64,000 nt of DNA from Odontocerum albicorne (lineage: Eukaryota; Arthropoda; Insecta; Trichoptera; Odontoceridae), in contig OX463859.1 in NCBI GenBank assembly GCA_949825065.1, forward strand, positions 13,716,452-13,780,451. Reading direction: 5' to 3'. A program made the translations under genes and the position numbers. This document shows positions 45,720 to 56,539 of this stretch, piece after piece (the first letter of the stretch is position 1; each line of letters starts with the position of its first letter). The notes under the pieces are model-generated. The model did not search any database. It worked only from the letters and a program-made list of their open reading frames with translations, and was not told the DNA's origin.

Positions 45720-46314
45720 TGTGTTATGTTAAATATTTTCTTTCTTTCTCACGTGAAGAATATGTTATTACTTTTGCAATGCGTATAATATGATTCCTTT
45801 ATCCTTCACCTGCCCACCTTCTGAAATCCTCTCAACGCGTCCTCATCATTGAGCAACTGGTTGAGATGGGCGTACCTTAAAAAATGTTACTGGTACGAGA
45901 TAATAGTCGGGTGTCAAACACGCTGGCATCGTAACGAGGGGTAATTTATCTTTTTTATTGAACGAACCAGTGACTCCAAACTTATGAGTCAAAATATATT
46001 TTATGTCTAGTTTCTTTCGTCTGAATTGTTGCTCCGAAGATGAGTAGAACTTTGTGATCGATTTCATTATCATCAAATATGTTGATTGTTCCAAATCGAT
46101 TCAATAGGGTGGAGTATTACGCAAGGCTTTTACAATTTCTGTTGTTGTGTCGTGAATAGTTAATGTATACATAAGTGGTAGAGATATGGGTAACGTGTGC
46201 AGCTTTGAGAAGTACTTAAAGACCCTTTTTGAGAGTTTTTATCAACATTTATGACTCTACATGAACACTATACTCCATCTAAAGCCGAACGTGCTACTAT
46301 CTAATACCGATAAG
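45720..46314. other. Unclassified stretch
   Basis: An 82-codon minus-strand frame (45846-46094) is not recognised; no other feature is seen. Confidence 0.3.
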
Positions 46315-46317
46315 TAA

Positions 46318-46815
46318 GGCCGAGGCTACACCAAAGTGCTTTGTTAGGTGCTAAGCTAGGTTTTACGTGACTCATATACTAGGTGACTTCATGCCTTGCC
46401 ACACCAAAGTGCTACGCACAAATTCATTTGAGAGTAGGGAGCGGTTGAGTCAACACACGATGTCACTCTCAAAACTAACCAATTTCATTATAACTTAACA
46501 TCTTTATTTACTTTTTGTGCAACTTCATTCCAAAGTGATTTTATTACAGGTACTTTTTTGTATAATTTGCTCGATGGGTTCCACAAAGGCTCCCTTTTAT
46601 ACACAGCTGTCATTAAAACTTCCGCCATCTTGTAAATTAACCAACACGTCTGTTCGCTAGGAGATTCACTCGATGACTAATTGTTATGCAATGTGGCGCG
46701 AAGCGTGCTATGGCCACTGTGATAGTATGCGGTACGTTGGTTCGCTAGGATATGTCGCCTAGCTCGCAACATAGCTCTAAGCATCAAGCGAGAACCTTTC
46801 TGTGTGGCCGAGGCC
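46318..46815. mobile_element. PIF/Harbinger-like MITE
   Basis: TAA trinucleotides flank it (46315-46317, 46816-46818), the 3-bp duplication typical of PIF/Harbinger. The ends GGCCGAGGCTACACCAAAG and, reversed, GGCCTCGGCCACACAGAAAG are inverted repeats. The subterminal region repeats the end motif internally (GCCACACCAAAGTGCTACG near 46399). No transposase frame exists in the 498 bp, so it must have been moved in trans. Confidence 0.8.
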
Positions 46816-46839
46816 TAAGGTTAATAAAGGGTTCTTTGT

Positions 46840-47105
46840 ATTGTAGTTCGTCTTACTTTGGTAACTGTTCAGTGATTTTCTTACCAAATATGTTTTCTAA
46901 ATATATGTAGGTGCGAGGAAGTGTCTAAACTAATATCTGCTGCCACCATCTTCCTATACTTAACTTATTTTTAGGCTTTTGTGGTATTTTTAATTTCTCA
47001 CTCATAGTAGGTTTGAATCATGAGTCATAGTGCTGTGCTCTTAAGGAGAGTTTACTCTCTAAAAGGCGTTGTGTAATTTATATTTTTATTATTATAATTA
47101 TAGGA
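46840..47105 (+). mobile_element. Rep-E copy
   Basis: TTTTCTTACCAAATATG, TTCCTATACTTAACTTATTTT, GTAGGTTTGAATCATGAG, CTCTTAAGGAGAG and TTATTATTATAATTATAGG follow the order at 60255-60535. Confidence 0.6.
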
Positions 47106-47201
47106 AGATGATGACATATTTATATTTTTTGTTGAGATGTCTCCGAAAGTAAGATAACTTTAGCTCCCTACGTTAGTAAAGTGAGTTTATTTATTTACTA
47201 G

Positions 47202-47400
47202 CAATAACCTATGTACAATGACGGAAGTAAATCAATCTTTTTTCAGTATGATGATGTGCTTGTTTGTGCTGCTTCCTGCTATCGTCGTGTTGCTGCTTCT
47301 TAAGGGTATCGCTGTTCGTTATGATTGACGCGATCGTCTTTTCCGTTTAGCATCTGCAGCTGCTTTTGCAGCCAGCTTATCATTGAAAAAACGTACATTT
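47202..47400 (+). mobile_element. Rep-T end and adjoining basic/Ala-rich frame
   Basis: ACTAGCAATAACC...GACGGAAGTAAATC (47202-47240) is the same 37-base end as at 31439 and 33048. Downstream, the minus strand encodes NDKLAAKAAADAKRKRRSRQ before a stop; its meaning is unknown. Confidence 0.4.
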
Positions 47401-47629
47401 TAATTTAATTAAATAATTTTAATATTATTCCGAATATTTTTTTTGTATTAAAGTCTATATTTAAGGTCGTGCAAACCCGAAAAATATCATCACATGTAAT
47501 AATAATTTACGTTGTCGATTTCAACATTACTAGTGAAATATACAAAATAAACTTTATCATCATTATTATTATGGAATTCCACAGATAAAAGCCCGAAACA
47601 TTTAAAAAATATAATTTTAGTTAAAAGAA

Positions 47630-47845
47630 ATAAGTACAAATTACTACACCTGATCATCCAAGGCAAAATAGAGGGTCGAAGAGGTGTTGTCAGGAGGCAA
47701 ATCTCCTGGCTCCGCAATATACGTGATTGGACTTGTATAAGGAGCGTTGGGGATCTTTTTTGGGCTGCCGGGGACAAAGATGCTTACTCTCAGGTGATAG
47801 TCAACGTTGGGGGAACCTAACAAATGACACTAGGAAGAAGAAGTA
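47630..47845 (+). pseudogene. LINE 3' coding relic with GAA tail
   Basis: The plus strand reads LIIQGKIEGRRGVVRRQISW, LRNIRDWTCIRSVGDLFW and KDAYSQVIVNVGGT before its stop. It ends in AGGAAGAAGAAG. This is a clean last-60-codon block of a LINE related to LINE-C, 5'-truncated and probably fairly young since the frame is open. Confidence 0.75.
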
Positions 47846-47879
47846 TACATTGTAGTATATTGCAATTTCGTAGTAAATA

Positions 47880-48058
47880 CGAGTATATTGATATGTGGTA
47901 GTCTCTTCCAACTAATCAAAAATATGTTTACGATGTCTGAAGTGAAAACCAGAGAGAAACTTTTTTTTAAATGTGTACTAACAGGAATACACATCAAACC
48001 CACAATCCCTAGTTAAAAGACAAACTTCTTACTAGACCACATACGAGTATGTTGTCTG
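47880..48058 (-). mobile_element. SINE-1, near full length
   Basis: ATATGTGGTAGTCTCTTCC, CTGAAGTGAAAACCAGAGAG and a worn head are present. The head is interrupted by TACGAGTA at 48042-48049, which lengthens it by about six bases relative to other copies. Another TACGAGTA lies at its tail edge (47878-47885). Confidence 0.65.
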
Positions 48059-48079
48059 ATTAACTATGCCATGGAGGAT

Positions 48080-48885
48080 AAAAAGTTTTTACAAATTTTT
48101 GAGAAATTAATTAATTGAGTATTTTCTAGTCAAAATTTTTAATTTCAATTCTTCATTAAATGTACAAGTATAGTAGTTAGGTAAAATAGTTTTATTTTAT
48201 CACGAATGAAAAGTTTACGTGATTTCAGATTTCGATTTCTTTCTCGCAGTAGTCCAAATGTACTACTACGAGAAAGAAATCGAATATTGAGAAACACCGA
48301 GCTAGACTTTTGTTTATATATTGACCAAAGTACCAAACAGGGAGTACACATGATTATCCGAGTAATTTGAGAATAACTCATACGCCTAATGTCGACACGC
48401 GTTCTCTAATACACTGAGTATACTCTGTGTAATAGAACTATGTTGAATAACAATAAAATGAAACGTTTTTGTTTGAAATGATAACCAGTCTTGCATCCGA
48501 GGAGATGAGTTCTTGTCTTTTCTTCGAGTGAATTGATTACGTATTTGCGGGTATAGTATATACGAGTATTTGTTGTGTGAAAAAGGTTGTACATCTGTAA
48601 TCAGCGAGCCTTAATATATAAAACATATTTTTCTGAGTTTTACGTTTATGACGACTATCCTGATATTGAAAATAGAGATTTATTTATTTATTGCACAATT
48701 CAACTAGAAAATGTTTGTTTTACAATAGTATTGGGTAAAAATTGACATAATAAGGTTATACATAATAGGAAATAGGAATCATTTGACAATTTAAATACAA
48801 TACAACACAGTAAAAGGAAATTAGCTAATCTATTTCTGTCAACATATATATTTACGAGTATATTGAAATATTTTTAAACTGCTAA
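48080..48885. other. Unclassified stretch with one hairpin
   Basis: Apart from the hairpin at 48231-48284 and two TACGAGTA motifs (48561, 48853) nothing is recognised. Confidence 0.35.
48231..48284. repeat. 22-bp hairpin, one mismatch
   Basis: The arms 48231-48252 (TTCGATTTCTTTCTCG...) and 48263-48284 are inverted copies with a single C/T difference and a 10-base loop. Confidence 0.85.
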
Positions 48886-48889
48886 TAAT

Positions 48890-48985
48890 AATTTGTTATA
48901 TTCGCGAGTTGGAGCGTCTTTGAGGAGAGTCTGCTCACAAAACAACACAAAACAAATTGTCTTTATTATTATTATTAAATATAAT
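48890..48985 (+). mobile_element. LINE-E/Rep-E tail fragment
   Basis: GAGTTGGAGCGTCTTTGAGG, AGAGTCTGCTC and CTTTATTATTATTATTAAA are the shared 3' tail only. Confidence 0.5.
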
Positions 48986-49214
48986 AATGTTATCTACGGC
49001 TAGGAGATATTTGGAAGAAAGATATTGGGATAACCTGAAAATATGTGATGTCCCTGAAGGGATATATAACTTTTTAAAATTCACCATTTCAGTGATAAAT
49101 CAGGTCATCAAGCTACGAAGGTTTCTGATGGGGTCTTCCATGTTACTGGACCTGTTTAGTGGGATAATTTGAAGCTAAAAGCTGGAACCTTGCTGAAAAA
49201 CCAAACATCTCTAT

Positions 49215-49390
49215 CATTATCCTCAGTAAGATACAGGCAAAAACCTAGTTTATTGGGGACACGACAAAGGAAAGGCAACAAACTCAGATCCATTAAAATT
49301 GTATGTCCAAATTAAATAACCTGTTGTTTTTCGCAATGTATATTTCTTATCATGCGTAAATAAAATAAAAAAATAAATAAACTATTTGTG
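49215..49390 (+). repeat. Rep-A 3' half
   Basis: CAGTAAGATACAGGCAAAAA, GGCAACAAACTCAGATCC and the AAATAAAATAAAAAAATAAA tail. Confidence 0.7.
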
Positions 49391-50045
49391 CTAAGGAGAT
49401 CACAGTTCCTAAACACTTTATAGGTTTTATAAAAAGCACAATTTTTCAACTTATACGTTCCATCAGGAGTTCACGTATACTATTAAACACTTTCATCTAG
49501 GTTTGTCAACAGGCTGGCACTTTACGTCACTTGAAATCGAATCAGCTCCAAAGTGATCTATGGTTATTATAATAGTTCATTTTGAGCGCATCGGTGAACT
49601 GACTCAACGGCACCGAGGCCTTGGGAAACCCTAAGGACGCCTTGTCTTGGATCCTCATTTGATTCATACAGATTATCAAAACAGATTATTTTTGCCTCAC
49701 AACTTCAAGGCTGCATTTTTTTGTCTCACAAACTAAGGGGGAAATATATACTCGTAAAATTATATATAATATATATCCAACTTGTAAATGCATCACTATA
49801 TATGGTACTTCTTTTGAGCATGTAGATGTACATTCTGAACTTGATGAGAGATGAGACAGCAAACACACGAAATCAAATTCCAAAAATATAATTGAAACCT
49901 TTATATAGTTGGGCAGGCCATTGCAAAAAATATTTCTACATAACTCAGAACTCCGCCAACTTTTTTTTTTACCGAAACACACATCAGTTGAAATTTTTCA
50001 TAACTAAATTCTACAATAATTCGAGAAACATTCTTTTGTGTTGTG
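49391..50045. other. Unclassified stretch
   Basis: A 98-codon minus-strand frame (49686-49982) is unlike anything I know. No repeat is recognised. Confidence 0.3.
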
Positions 50046-50059
50046 GAACATGAAAACAA

Positions 50060-50640
50060 ACTGCCTAATATTGCAATGAGTGCTATGATATTGTACCAGT
50101 TCCTACAAATAATCTTATGAGAGGTGTTTAAATGTTGAGTTTACTTTGCGTTTTCTTCTTGAACAGATATATGGCAGTTAAACTTGATATAGATATTTCC
50201 AGCATTCATGCTTCGTGGCTATAATGATAATACTGCATGCTGTGACATTGAACCAATAATATACTGAGTGCTGTGACATTGAACCAATAATATACTGAGT
50301 GCTGTGACATTTGACTAGTTCCTACACGCAAACCCAGGAGTGCTGTTTTAGTGTGGTTTTGTTTAATTTACTTTCCCTATATGGAAATGTGACAGGTAAA
50401 CTTGACATCGATATTGGCAGCATTCATACTACCAGGCAATAATGATAATACTGCCCAATAGCGTAGTAAGTACTGTGAAATGTAATCAATTCCTATACTT
50501 ACACAAACCCAGGGGAGCCGTTTTAGAAGTGTTTTGTTTCCTTTGCGTTTTCCTTTGAACGCCCTTGAGGAGAGTCAACATCTAAACGGCGCTATACCTA
50601 TGAATTGTCCTTTTATTATTTTAATTATTATTATGAGACC
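50060..50640 (+). repeat. About 200-bp tandem repeat, 2.5 units, ending in a LINE-E tail
   Basis: The unit contains AGTTCCTACA, GTGTGGTTTTGTTTAATTTAC-like, GGCAGTTAAACTTGATATAG and ATAATGATAATACTGC. A 31-base subunit (TGCTGTGACATTGAACCAAT + AATATACTGAG) is itself doubled near 50240-50300. The array ends in the CGCCCTTGAGGAGAGTC...CGGCGCTATA tail of LINE-E/Rep-E, so it may be a LINE 3' UTR array. Confidence 0.65.
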
Positions 50641-50869
50641 GTAGGTATGGTAATCAATATAAAAACTGTATGGACTTTCTTGTAACTTTGATTATTTACA
50701 TGAGGAAAGTTAAGAAGTTGTCCTTCTACGGATGAACTGAGTGAGTTGTTTCGTTTTGCATTGTTATCGTGTTGGGTTCATCTTTTACTAGTTTATTCAT
50801 ATTGTATAACACTGATCACATATCCATGTTGAATTTTATACGTTTTTTATTGTAATATTTTGTAAAATG

Positions 50870-51130
50870 AATACTTTAAGTAAGATGAAAAAACTAGTGT
50901 TAAAATGGTTTGGGCATGTGAAGAGAGTGAATTACGAAAGAATGACTATGCGAAAATACTAACCAGAGGTGCAAGTTGTGCGTGGAAGGGGTAAAACATA
51001 ACTGAATCAAGTGGACCAGATTTTAAAAGAAGGTAAAGTAAGAAGTATGAATGAAATAATATTTTTTATGATGAAATATATGAATGTAGAGGAGGCGAAA
51101 GTTTTGCAATTTTATATTAAAGTATGGAGA
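50870..51130 (+). pseudogene. LINE-A 3' coding relic
   Basis: Fragments MKKLVLKWFGHVKRVNYERM, EVQVVRGRG and QVDQILKEGKVRSMNE in two frames, then the MNVEEAKVLQ end. Confidence 0.7.
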
Positions 51131-51309
51131 TGTGTTTTTTTCTATTTTGTCCGCTAGAGTCAAGTTGTGAATCATTTATTCATTCGTATGGTCGAAAGAA
51201 AAGGTTGTCTTCGACCCCATTAATTGAGCCTTCAACATCGCAAGTGTTTGCAAAAATGCCACACGTAAAGAGGCAATATCACTCATACACGTCTAACATA
51301 TGAATATTA

Positions 51310-51440
51310 TTACCAGATGAACTCAAACCAGACTTGGACCACGTTTTATTCCGTGTTTTTGGATTCCAACGGGAATCGAACCCAAAATGGGTGAAATATC
51401 AGAGTCATACCAACTATGAATAGGTCACAGAGGTCGTAAC
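51310..51440 (-). mobile_element. SINE-1, head half
   Basis: GATTCCAACGGGAATCGAACCC is the box B side and CAGAGGTCGTAAC the outer edge. Box A carries a few extra bases. Confidence 0.65.
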
Positions 51441-51950
51441 ATTTTGTATTAAGGATGTCATAATTCCATTTATGTAGAAATGTAATTAATTATATTTACG
51501 AGTATATGATTTTTTGCGTGAAAATTTCTCACGATCACACGGTGGTTTCAACATATAGTAACACGTATGAATTAAATGTATATATATTTTTTTGCAATTG
51601 GTAAAACAAATATAAGAGAACATAATGATGTTTTAATTAAATGTGTAATAAGGGGAGGGCCCAAAATGTCAGTAGAACTTTAGATTAATGAATTTATTTC
51701 TGAGTGACGTTGTTAGTATGAATTTATGTAAATATTTATTTTTAAAATATTATTTAATCGTTTATAATGGTTCAAACAGGTTACGAGTATATCCAAGAAT
51801 ATATTCTTACATACCAATAAATTATTTACTAAATTGGATCAATTACTGCCGTCGAAGGCAATTAACAAAAAATAAATAAATATTGCCTTGCTAGATTACA
51901 ATAAATCAAAGCGAAAATGCTTTTTGCCCATTGGTTGAAAACCATTTGAA
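51441..51950. other. Unclassified AT-rich stretch
   Basis: Nothing is recognised except two TACGAGTA motifs (51497, 51782). Confidence 0.3.
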
Positions 51951-51955
51951 TTCAT

Positions 51956-52158
51956 CGTATAATTGAGTGCTTCCACATTGTTGCAATATTAAACTTGCCT
52001 TCCACGCGGGGTCTTAGATTTTCGTATAATTGAGTGCTTCCACATTGTTGCAATATTAAACTTGCCTTCCACGCGGGGTCTTAGATTTTCGTATAATTGA
52101 GTGCTTCCACATTGTTGCAATATTAAACTTGCCTTCCACGCGGGGTCTTAGATTTTCG
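51956..52158 (+). repeat. 67-bp tandem repeat, three units
   Basis: The unit beginning AATTGAGTGCTTCCACATTG repeats at 51961, 52028 and 52095. The three units appear identical by eye, so the triplication is recent. Confidence 0.93.
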
Positions 52159-52239
52159 ACTACGGAAAGTGTTTCCATATGCTACAACTGTTTCGTGATC
52201 TAAATTCGGAATGTTACCTACACTGAGATTACTGTAGGT

Positions 52240-53060
52240 TGCGCACATTTTCTTCAGTCCTCTAGACATTCCGCTGTCCGACAATCCTGTGACAATGGTA
52301 GCCCTAGAGTACTCTTTCCCTGGTCACTCCAGTGCATAAGTGTTCTACTCGTACTCTTGCAACCCTCCACATTGCCCGCGACTAAGAGTCTCTTCACGCC
52401 CTCCTTACTCGAAATTTGACCGAAGAACTGAACAATGTGATAAATGCACAATCCAGAAAGCTTTTCTAAAAGTCAAAGCTCTTCCTTAATATACACATTT
52501 GTTCATCGTACCGTCCATGAACTTTATCAACAACCCAGCAATCGTCTCCAGTACCACTTCTCGAAAATGTATCCTTGATCTTTCTATATCCTTCATTGTT
52601 CAAGTTTCTAAGACAGACATGTTACTTAGAGTTTCAAGGATCCGTATTTTCCCACCGTGACGTAAATCTGCTTCTCCATATCAGTCCCAACCTTGACATG
52701 GCCCTCTTTGCCATACCTATTACTTAAATGTTTCAGTTTCAAATCCACCGGTTTCAGCAATTGTAGACTCAAGATATGTACAATTATGTACGATCTACAA
52801 ATACTGTGAATGCATTCATTGTACTTCTATATTTCAATCAATTACAGTAATTTTTGTTTTTGATTTATTAATTTTAAGCCCGATGAAGTTGTTTTCATTT
52901 TCTACCCGACGAAGCAGCACTGACATTTCATCAAAAGACTTTGCAAAATATGTATCGTCTGAATAATATAGGTTTTTTCATATATAGGTATTCTAAAATA
53001 TTTTTGTAGGTTGAAATAAGTTTGTTCGATTGCTTGTAGTATGAATGTTATATGTTGTGA
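52240..53060 (-). pseudogene. LINE-C relic, long
   Basis: At the RT end the minus strand reads SDDTYFAKSFDEMSVLLRRV and ENNFIGLKINKSKTKITV (around motif C). At the C-terminal end it reads RLLVAGNVEGCKSTSRTLMH and KSTLGLPLSQDCR. The middle is degraded. It is the only LINE-C copy here that still shows an RT motif. Confidence 0.6.
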
Positions 53061-53330
53061 CATATTGAAGAGTGGTCATCATCGTGACTTCCATGATAGC
53101 CCTTAATGACTCCTCTCTATCTATAGTATATCTACACTCCACAGTTCAAAGAGCATCGGTTAAGAATACTCCTGTTGCATCTTTCAATTGGTTAGTACAA
53201 CGCATTGGAGTTTTTCCTCTTGAGCGTCGTCCTTCCATCCTTCCAGTAACCACAAGCCTCTCTACAGTATCTTCTTGGCCATGAGTAATATGTACAAAGG
53301 ATCAGAAGACTCGTCGAAAGCAGATTGTCA
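53060..53330 (-). pseudogene. LINE-C 3' coding relic
   Basis: Broken frames give TVERLVVTGRMEGRRSRGK, TPMRCTNQLKDATGVF and a TIDREESLRAIMEV-like end. The PLE palindrome inserted just upstream. Confidence 0.6.
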
Positions 53331-53528
53331 ACAATCTGTATATGTTGTTTATAGTTAAGGCATTAACGTTGTGGAGGTTTAAAGACATTGTAATTTATTT
53401 TTAACAAACACTGTTTATTCCACTTTTTTATGACGGTATAACCCTACCGGTTTCAAGGCTTTCACCTCATCTTCAGGAGAGCGTAAACAAGACTAAATGC
53501 TGTTCGGACTGGCACCGATATAGACACT

Positions 53529-53822
53529 TCAACGGATGGAGGCGGGAGGGGTGAGAGGAAGGCTAGGTATAATTTCGGCCAAGAGCGGGGAGATTTTGGG
53601 GAAATAACTATTCAACAGATGCTCTGATCGGTATACTGACTTAGACATTTCTAGGGCCTCTAATCTGTCCAATCTATTTCCGTTGCCGCTAATATGTAAG
53701 AATTTGGCATCATCGATAGAAAAAGTATGATTCTCACGGTGACAATGATTAGCCATTTCAGAATAAATTAGAGGATTTGTTAAAGCAGATTGGTGTTCAC
53801 GATAACCAATCTGCTTTAACAA
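53529..53822 (-). pseudogene. PLE GIY-YIG-like C-terminal fragment, left copy
   Basis: The open frame is SEMANHCHRENHTFSIDDAK, FLHISGNGNRLDRLEALEMS and KSVYRSEHLLNSYFPKISPL. It resembles the second half of the GIY-YIG endonuclease domain at the C terminus of Penelope-like reverse transcriptases: a His-rich block, then a LExLE motif that would carry the catalytic glutamate. The GIY and YIG motifs and all of the RT are absent. It starts inside the palindrome loop, so it has no natural start. Confidence 0.7.
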
Positions 53823-54070
53823 ATCCTCTAATTTATTCTGAAATGGCTAATCATTGTCACCGTGAGAATCATACTTTTTCTATCGATGATGCCAAATTCT
53901 TACATATTAGCGGCAACGGAAATAGATTGGACAGATTAGAGGCCCTAGAAATTTCTAAGTCAGTATACCGATCAGAGCATCTGTTGAATAGTTATTTCCC
54001 CAAAATCTCCCCGCTCTTGGCCGAAATTATACCTAGCCTTCCTCTCACCCCTCCCGCCTCCATCCGTTGA
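53777..54070 (+). pseudogene. PLE GIY-YIG-like C-terminal fragment, right copy
   Basis: The same frame as the left copy apart from EIS for EMS and the loop-derived first residues. The ten-base loop joins the two in opposite directions. Since both are open and nearly identical, the insertion is recent. Confidence 0.7.
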
Positions 54071-54299
54071 AGTGTCTATATCGGTGCCAGTCCGAACAGC
54101 ATTTAGTCTTGTTTACACTCCCCTGAAGATGAGGTGAAAGCCTTGAAACCGGTAGGGTTATACCGTCATAAAAAAGTGGAATAAACAGTGTTTGTTAAAA
54201 ATAAATTACAAAATCTGTATATGATTCTCAGTTATTCGAGAGACCCCAATATAAGTGAACAAAAAGGTAACATATTTTTAGTGTAGACGTTAAACTTTT

Positions 54300-54600
54300 A
54301 ATCCGAAAATAAACTTAAAAAAAATAATTTTAATTCGCTCCTGTCTTCCCCATCAGTTGACTCTATATCAATAAAGGTTACGCTTTCAATTACCACAAGT
54401 CTCTCCAAACTGTGTTCATGGCAATGTATCAAAATAACTGGAGGACCTGTAATGGGCACAATGTCGATGAACTGTTGGTGATTTTCAGTTCTTCGAGAAT
54501 GAAGGCATACATTCGTTTTGCCGTCTATGGAATACGTGACATCATTTTTCAGCATCACATTTCAAATGCTCAACGTTTCTTGTTTGGTCCATAAATATTG
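54300..54600 (-). pseudogene. LINE-C relic
   Basis: The minus frame has MMLKNDVTYSIDGKTNVCLH and HSLERLVVIESV, matching the DAFEM..RR..I.RRTN and LERLVV blocks at 56540-56980. Confidence 0.55.
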
Positions 54601-54684
54601 AGAGGACAAAAGACTTACTACGTCCTGTTTTGTGATTTGATCAAATTATCTGATATATACATAGGTATATACAATACCATCATA

Positions 54685-55250
54685 CCGTTTCCTTACTGGA
54701 GTAGACAGAGGACATGCCACCAGACTTTTCCATCTCGGCACACATATTTCACCTCTTCCACATCCATGCATTTTCTCATATACCTCATACGATTTCTCTT
54801 GTTTATTCCATTTCCTTCTTTCAAAATATCATTCACATGGTCCAGTCCACTTTTCCTTAGTATTCCTTTACCACGCTTTCCACTCACCTTGCACAGTTAA
54901 ATTGTCTTTTTAATCTTTGTTTATTAGTTTCACGGACCCGAACCATCTCAAAGTGTCCTTCTTCATCTTGTTCAAGTTAAGTTCACGCTGATCCCTAATT
55001 ACTTCATTCCATATTATTTCACACATAGTCACTCCATGTATTCTTCTAACTGCACGCATATCTACCCCACTTATTTGGCCCTTTTCAATCTTATTCCACG
55101 TCCACGTTTCACTCCATACATTAAAATTGACGTTAAAATACTATTGTGAATTTTCATCTTAGCATTTTTTATACTACCCGGTTCAAGTAGACCAGAACAT
55201 TTTATACTACCCGGTTCAAGTAGACCAGAACAAAGCCCAAAATTCTTCGA
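54685..55250 (-). pseudogene. LINE-A relic, well preserved
   Basis: On the minus strand, from 5' to 3': KIEKGQISGVDMRAVRRIH, NEVIRDQRELNLNKMKKDTL, RWFGSVKLINKD-like, [40 protein letters not shown] and MDVEEVKYVCRDGKVWW. The last 64 codons are open. A 33-bp unit is doubled at its upstream edge (55168-55232). Confidence 0.75.
55168..55232 (+). repeat. 33-bp tandem duplication
   Basis: TTTATACTACCCGGTTCAAG plus TAGACCAGAACA occurs at 55168 and 55201. The duplicated bases encode the LINE-A LEPGSIK-like block on the minus strand. Confidence 0.9.
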
Positions 55251-55259
55251 TTAATCTCT

Positions 55260-55865
55260 ACACGAGTATATCAAACGTTTGTGTCATTCTTTATTTTTTA
55301 AATAATTTCATCATATCTTATTCTGTCGTACATTTCTACCACATATTTTACGCATAGCTTTCATCCCTCCCTTTCATCACGTCCAAGTTTAGATTGCGTA
55401 TCAATGTATAGGCTAACATTCCATTATGATCAGCCAGTTTAATAAAGGAAATAACTTAACATTTTATTTTTTCAAATCGTTTCCTCATTCGTTTCGTAAT
55501 TTGTAATATAAGACCCAATTTAAACTGTTAGTAATATAGATAAAAAAGCTAAATACGATCTTCTAGGAGCTAATTTTCTAAGTTCTTTTTTTCTTAATTA
55601 AATTTCCTTCGCCTAATTGCCTGATCCAAGTCGTGAGTAAGTGTGGGATGATATAAAAACATAATAGCCGTGTTTAAAATAATATTGTTTATAATTGAAC
55701 TGGTTCTAATGCCATACATACTTCATGTCCAAACCGTTCCTGGACTAGACATTAATAGCCATCAACACTGAGCAGGAAAGATTGTGATGGGATGAAACAA
55801 AATGGTAATATAATTTAATCGTTTTATTTTCATTTTTTCTTCATCATGATCAATATATTTTCATC
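55260..55865. other. Unclassified stretch
   Basis: The first 180 bases may be an eroded LINE; I could not identify blocks with confidence. Confidence 0.3.
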
Positions 55866-55869
55866 CACC

Positions 55870-56250
55870 TCTGGATATTTTTATTTATTTATTTTAATTT
55901 TATTTATTATTACACATGACAAGAAATATACATAATTTGTGAAAAAACAACAGGTAATTTAATTTGGACATACAATTTTAATGGATCTGGGTTTGTTGCC
56001 TTTCATTTGTCGTATCCCCAGTAAACTAGGCTTTTGTCTGTATCTCACTGAGGATATTTAGCATGAAAAAATAAACCAATACTTCTTTCCGATTTTTGAT
56101 TACTCAAAACAAAACCCCGTTGCACGTTCTCATCAACCTAACAAACAGTGACACTCAATTGCAACTGGAAACATCATGCGAAATTAAACTCCTCACACAT
56201 CATCACTCCAGAAAGACCAAAAATATTCATCAAACAATATACCGCACACA
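55870..56250 (-). repeat. Rep-A copy
   Basis: Reversed tail (TTATTTATTATTACACATGA) to ACCAAAAATATTCATCAAAC. With the 39.75 kb copy it shares an extra ACCGC(A/G)CACAATCATAAGAAT, indicating that the full element is longer than the other copies. Confidence 0.75.
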
Positions 56251-56334
56251 ATCATAAGAATAAAAATAAAAAACATATTGTTTCCCCTATTACTCTAGTA
56301 ACCACTTTATGCTTAAAAAATCATAAAAAAATGT

Positions 56335-56415
56335 GACAGACGATGATATTCATATTGTGGTTAGCAAGACGTTTGTTTTCTAGCCCGGTAGTTGCAGGTT
56401 CGATTTCCTAGGCTG
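56335..56415 (+). mobile_element. SINE-1 head only
   Basis: GTGGTTAGCAAGACGTTTG (box A side) and GGTAGTTGCAGGTTCGATTTCC (box B side) are clear. The body is missing. Confidence 0.55.
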
Positions 56416-56539
56416 TGAACCGACCTGTATCGTGACGTTTTATGGTAGTCCTATTTTTTATTGAATGAATATATTTGGTGATGACGAAAAACTGGAATGG
56501 GAAAAAATGCGATGTCAAACCTAGAAAAGTTATGGAAGA

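Larger units (their letters stand above)
53345..54211. mobile_element. Large inverted PLE pair (406-bp arms)
   Basis: The left arm 53389-53794 and right arm 53805-54211 are nearly identical inverted copies around a 10-base loop. AATCTGTATATG at 53333-53344 and at 54212-54223 is an exact 12-bp target duplication enclosing the whole structure, so both copies arrived in one event. Each arm is a 5'-truncated PLE with its 3' end outward. The left side has 44 more bases (53345-53388) beyond the shared end. Confidence 0.9.

Noticed and set aside
45846..46094. 82-codon minus-strand frame as a gene
   Set aside because: I recognise no domain, and it lacks a supporting neighbour or splice sites; it remains unassigned.
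54123..54164. Claiming an active hammerhead ribozyme
   Set aside because: The core and stems II/III are suggestive but stem I is not evident and one extra base lies next to stem II, so only a hammerhead-like motif is reported.
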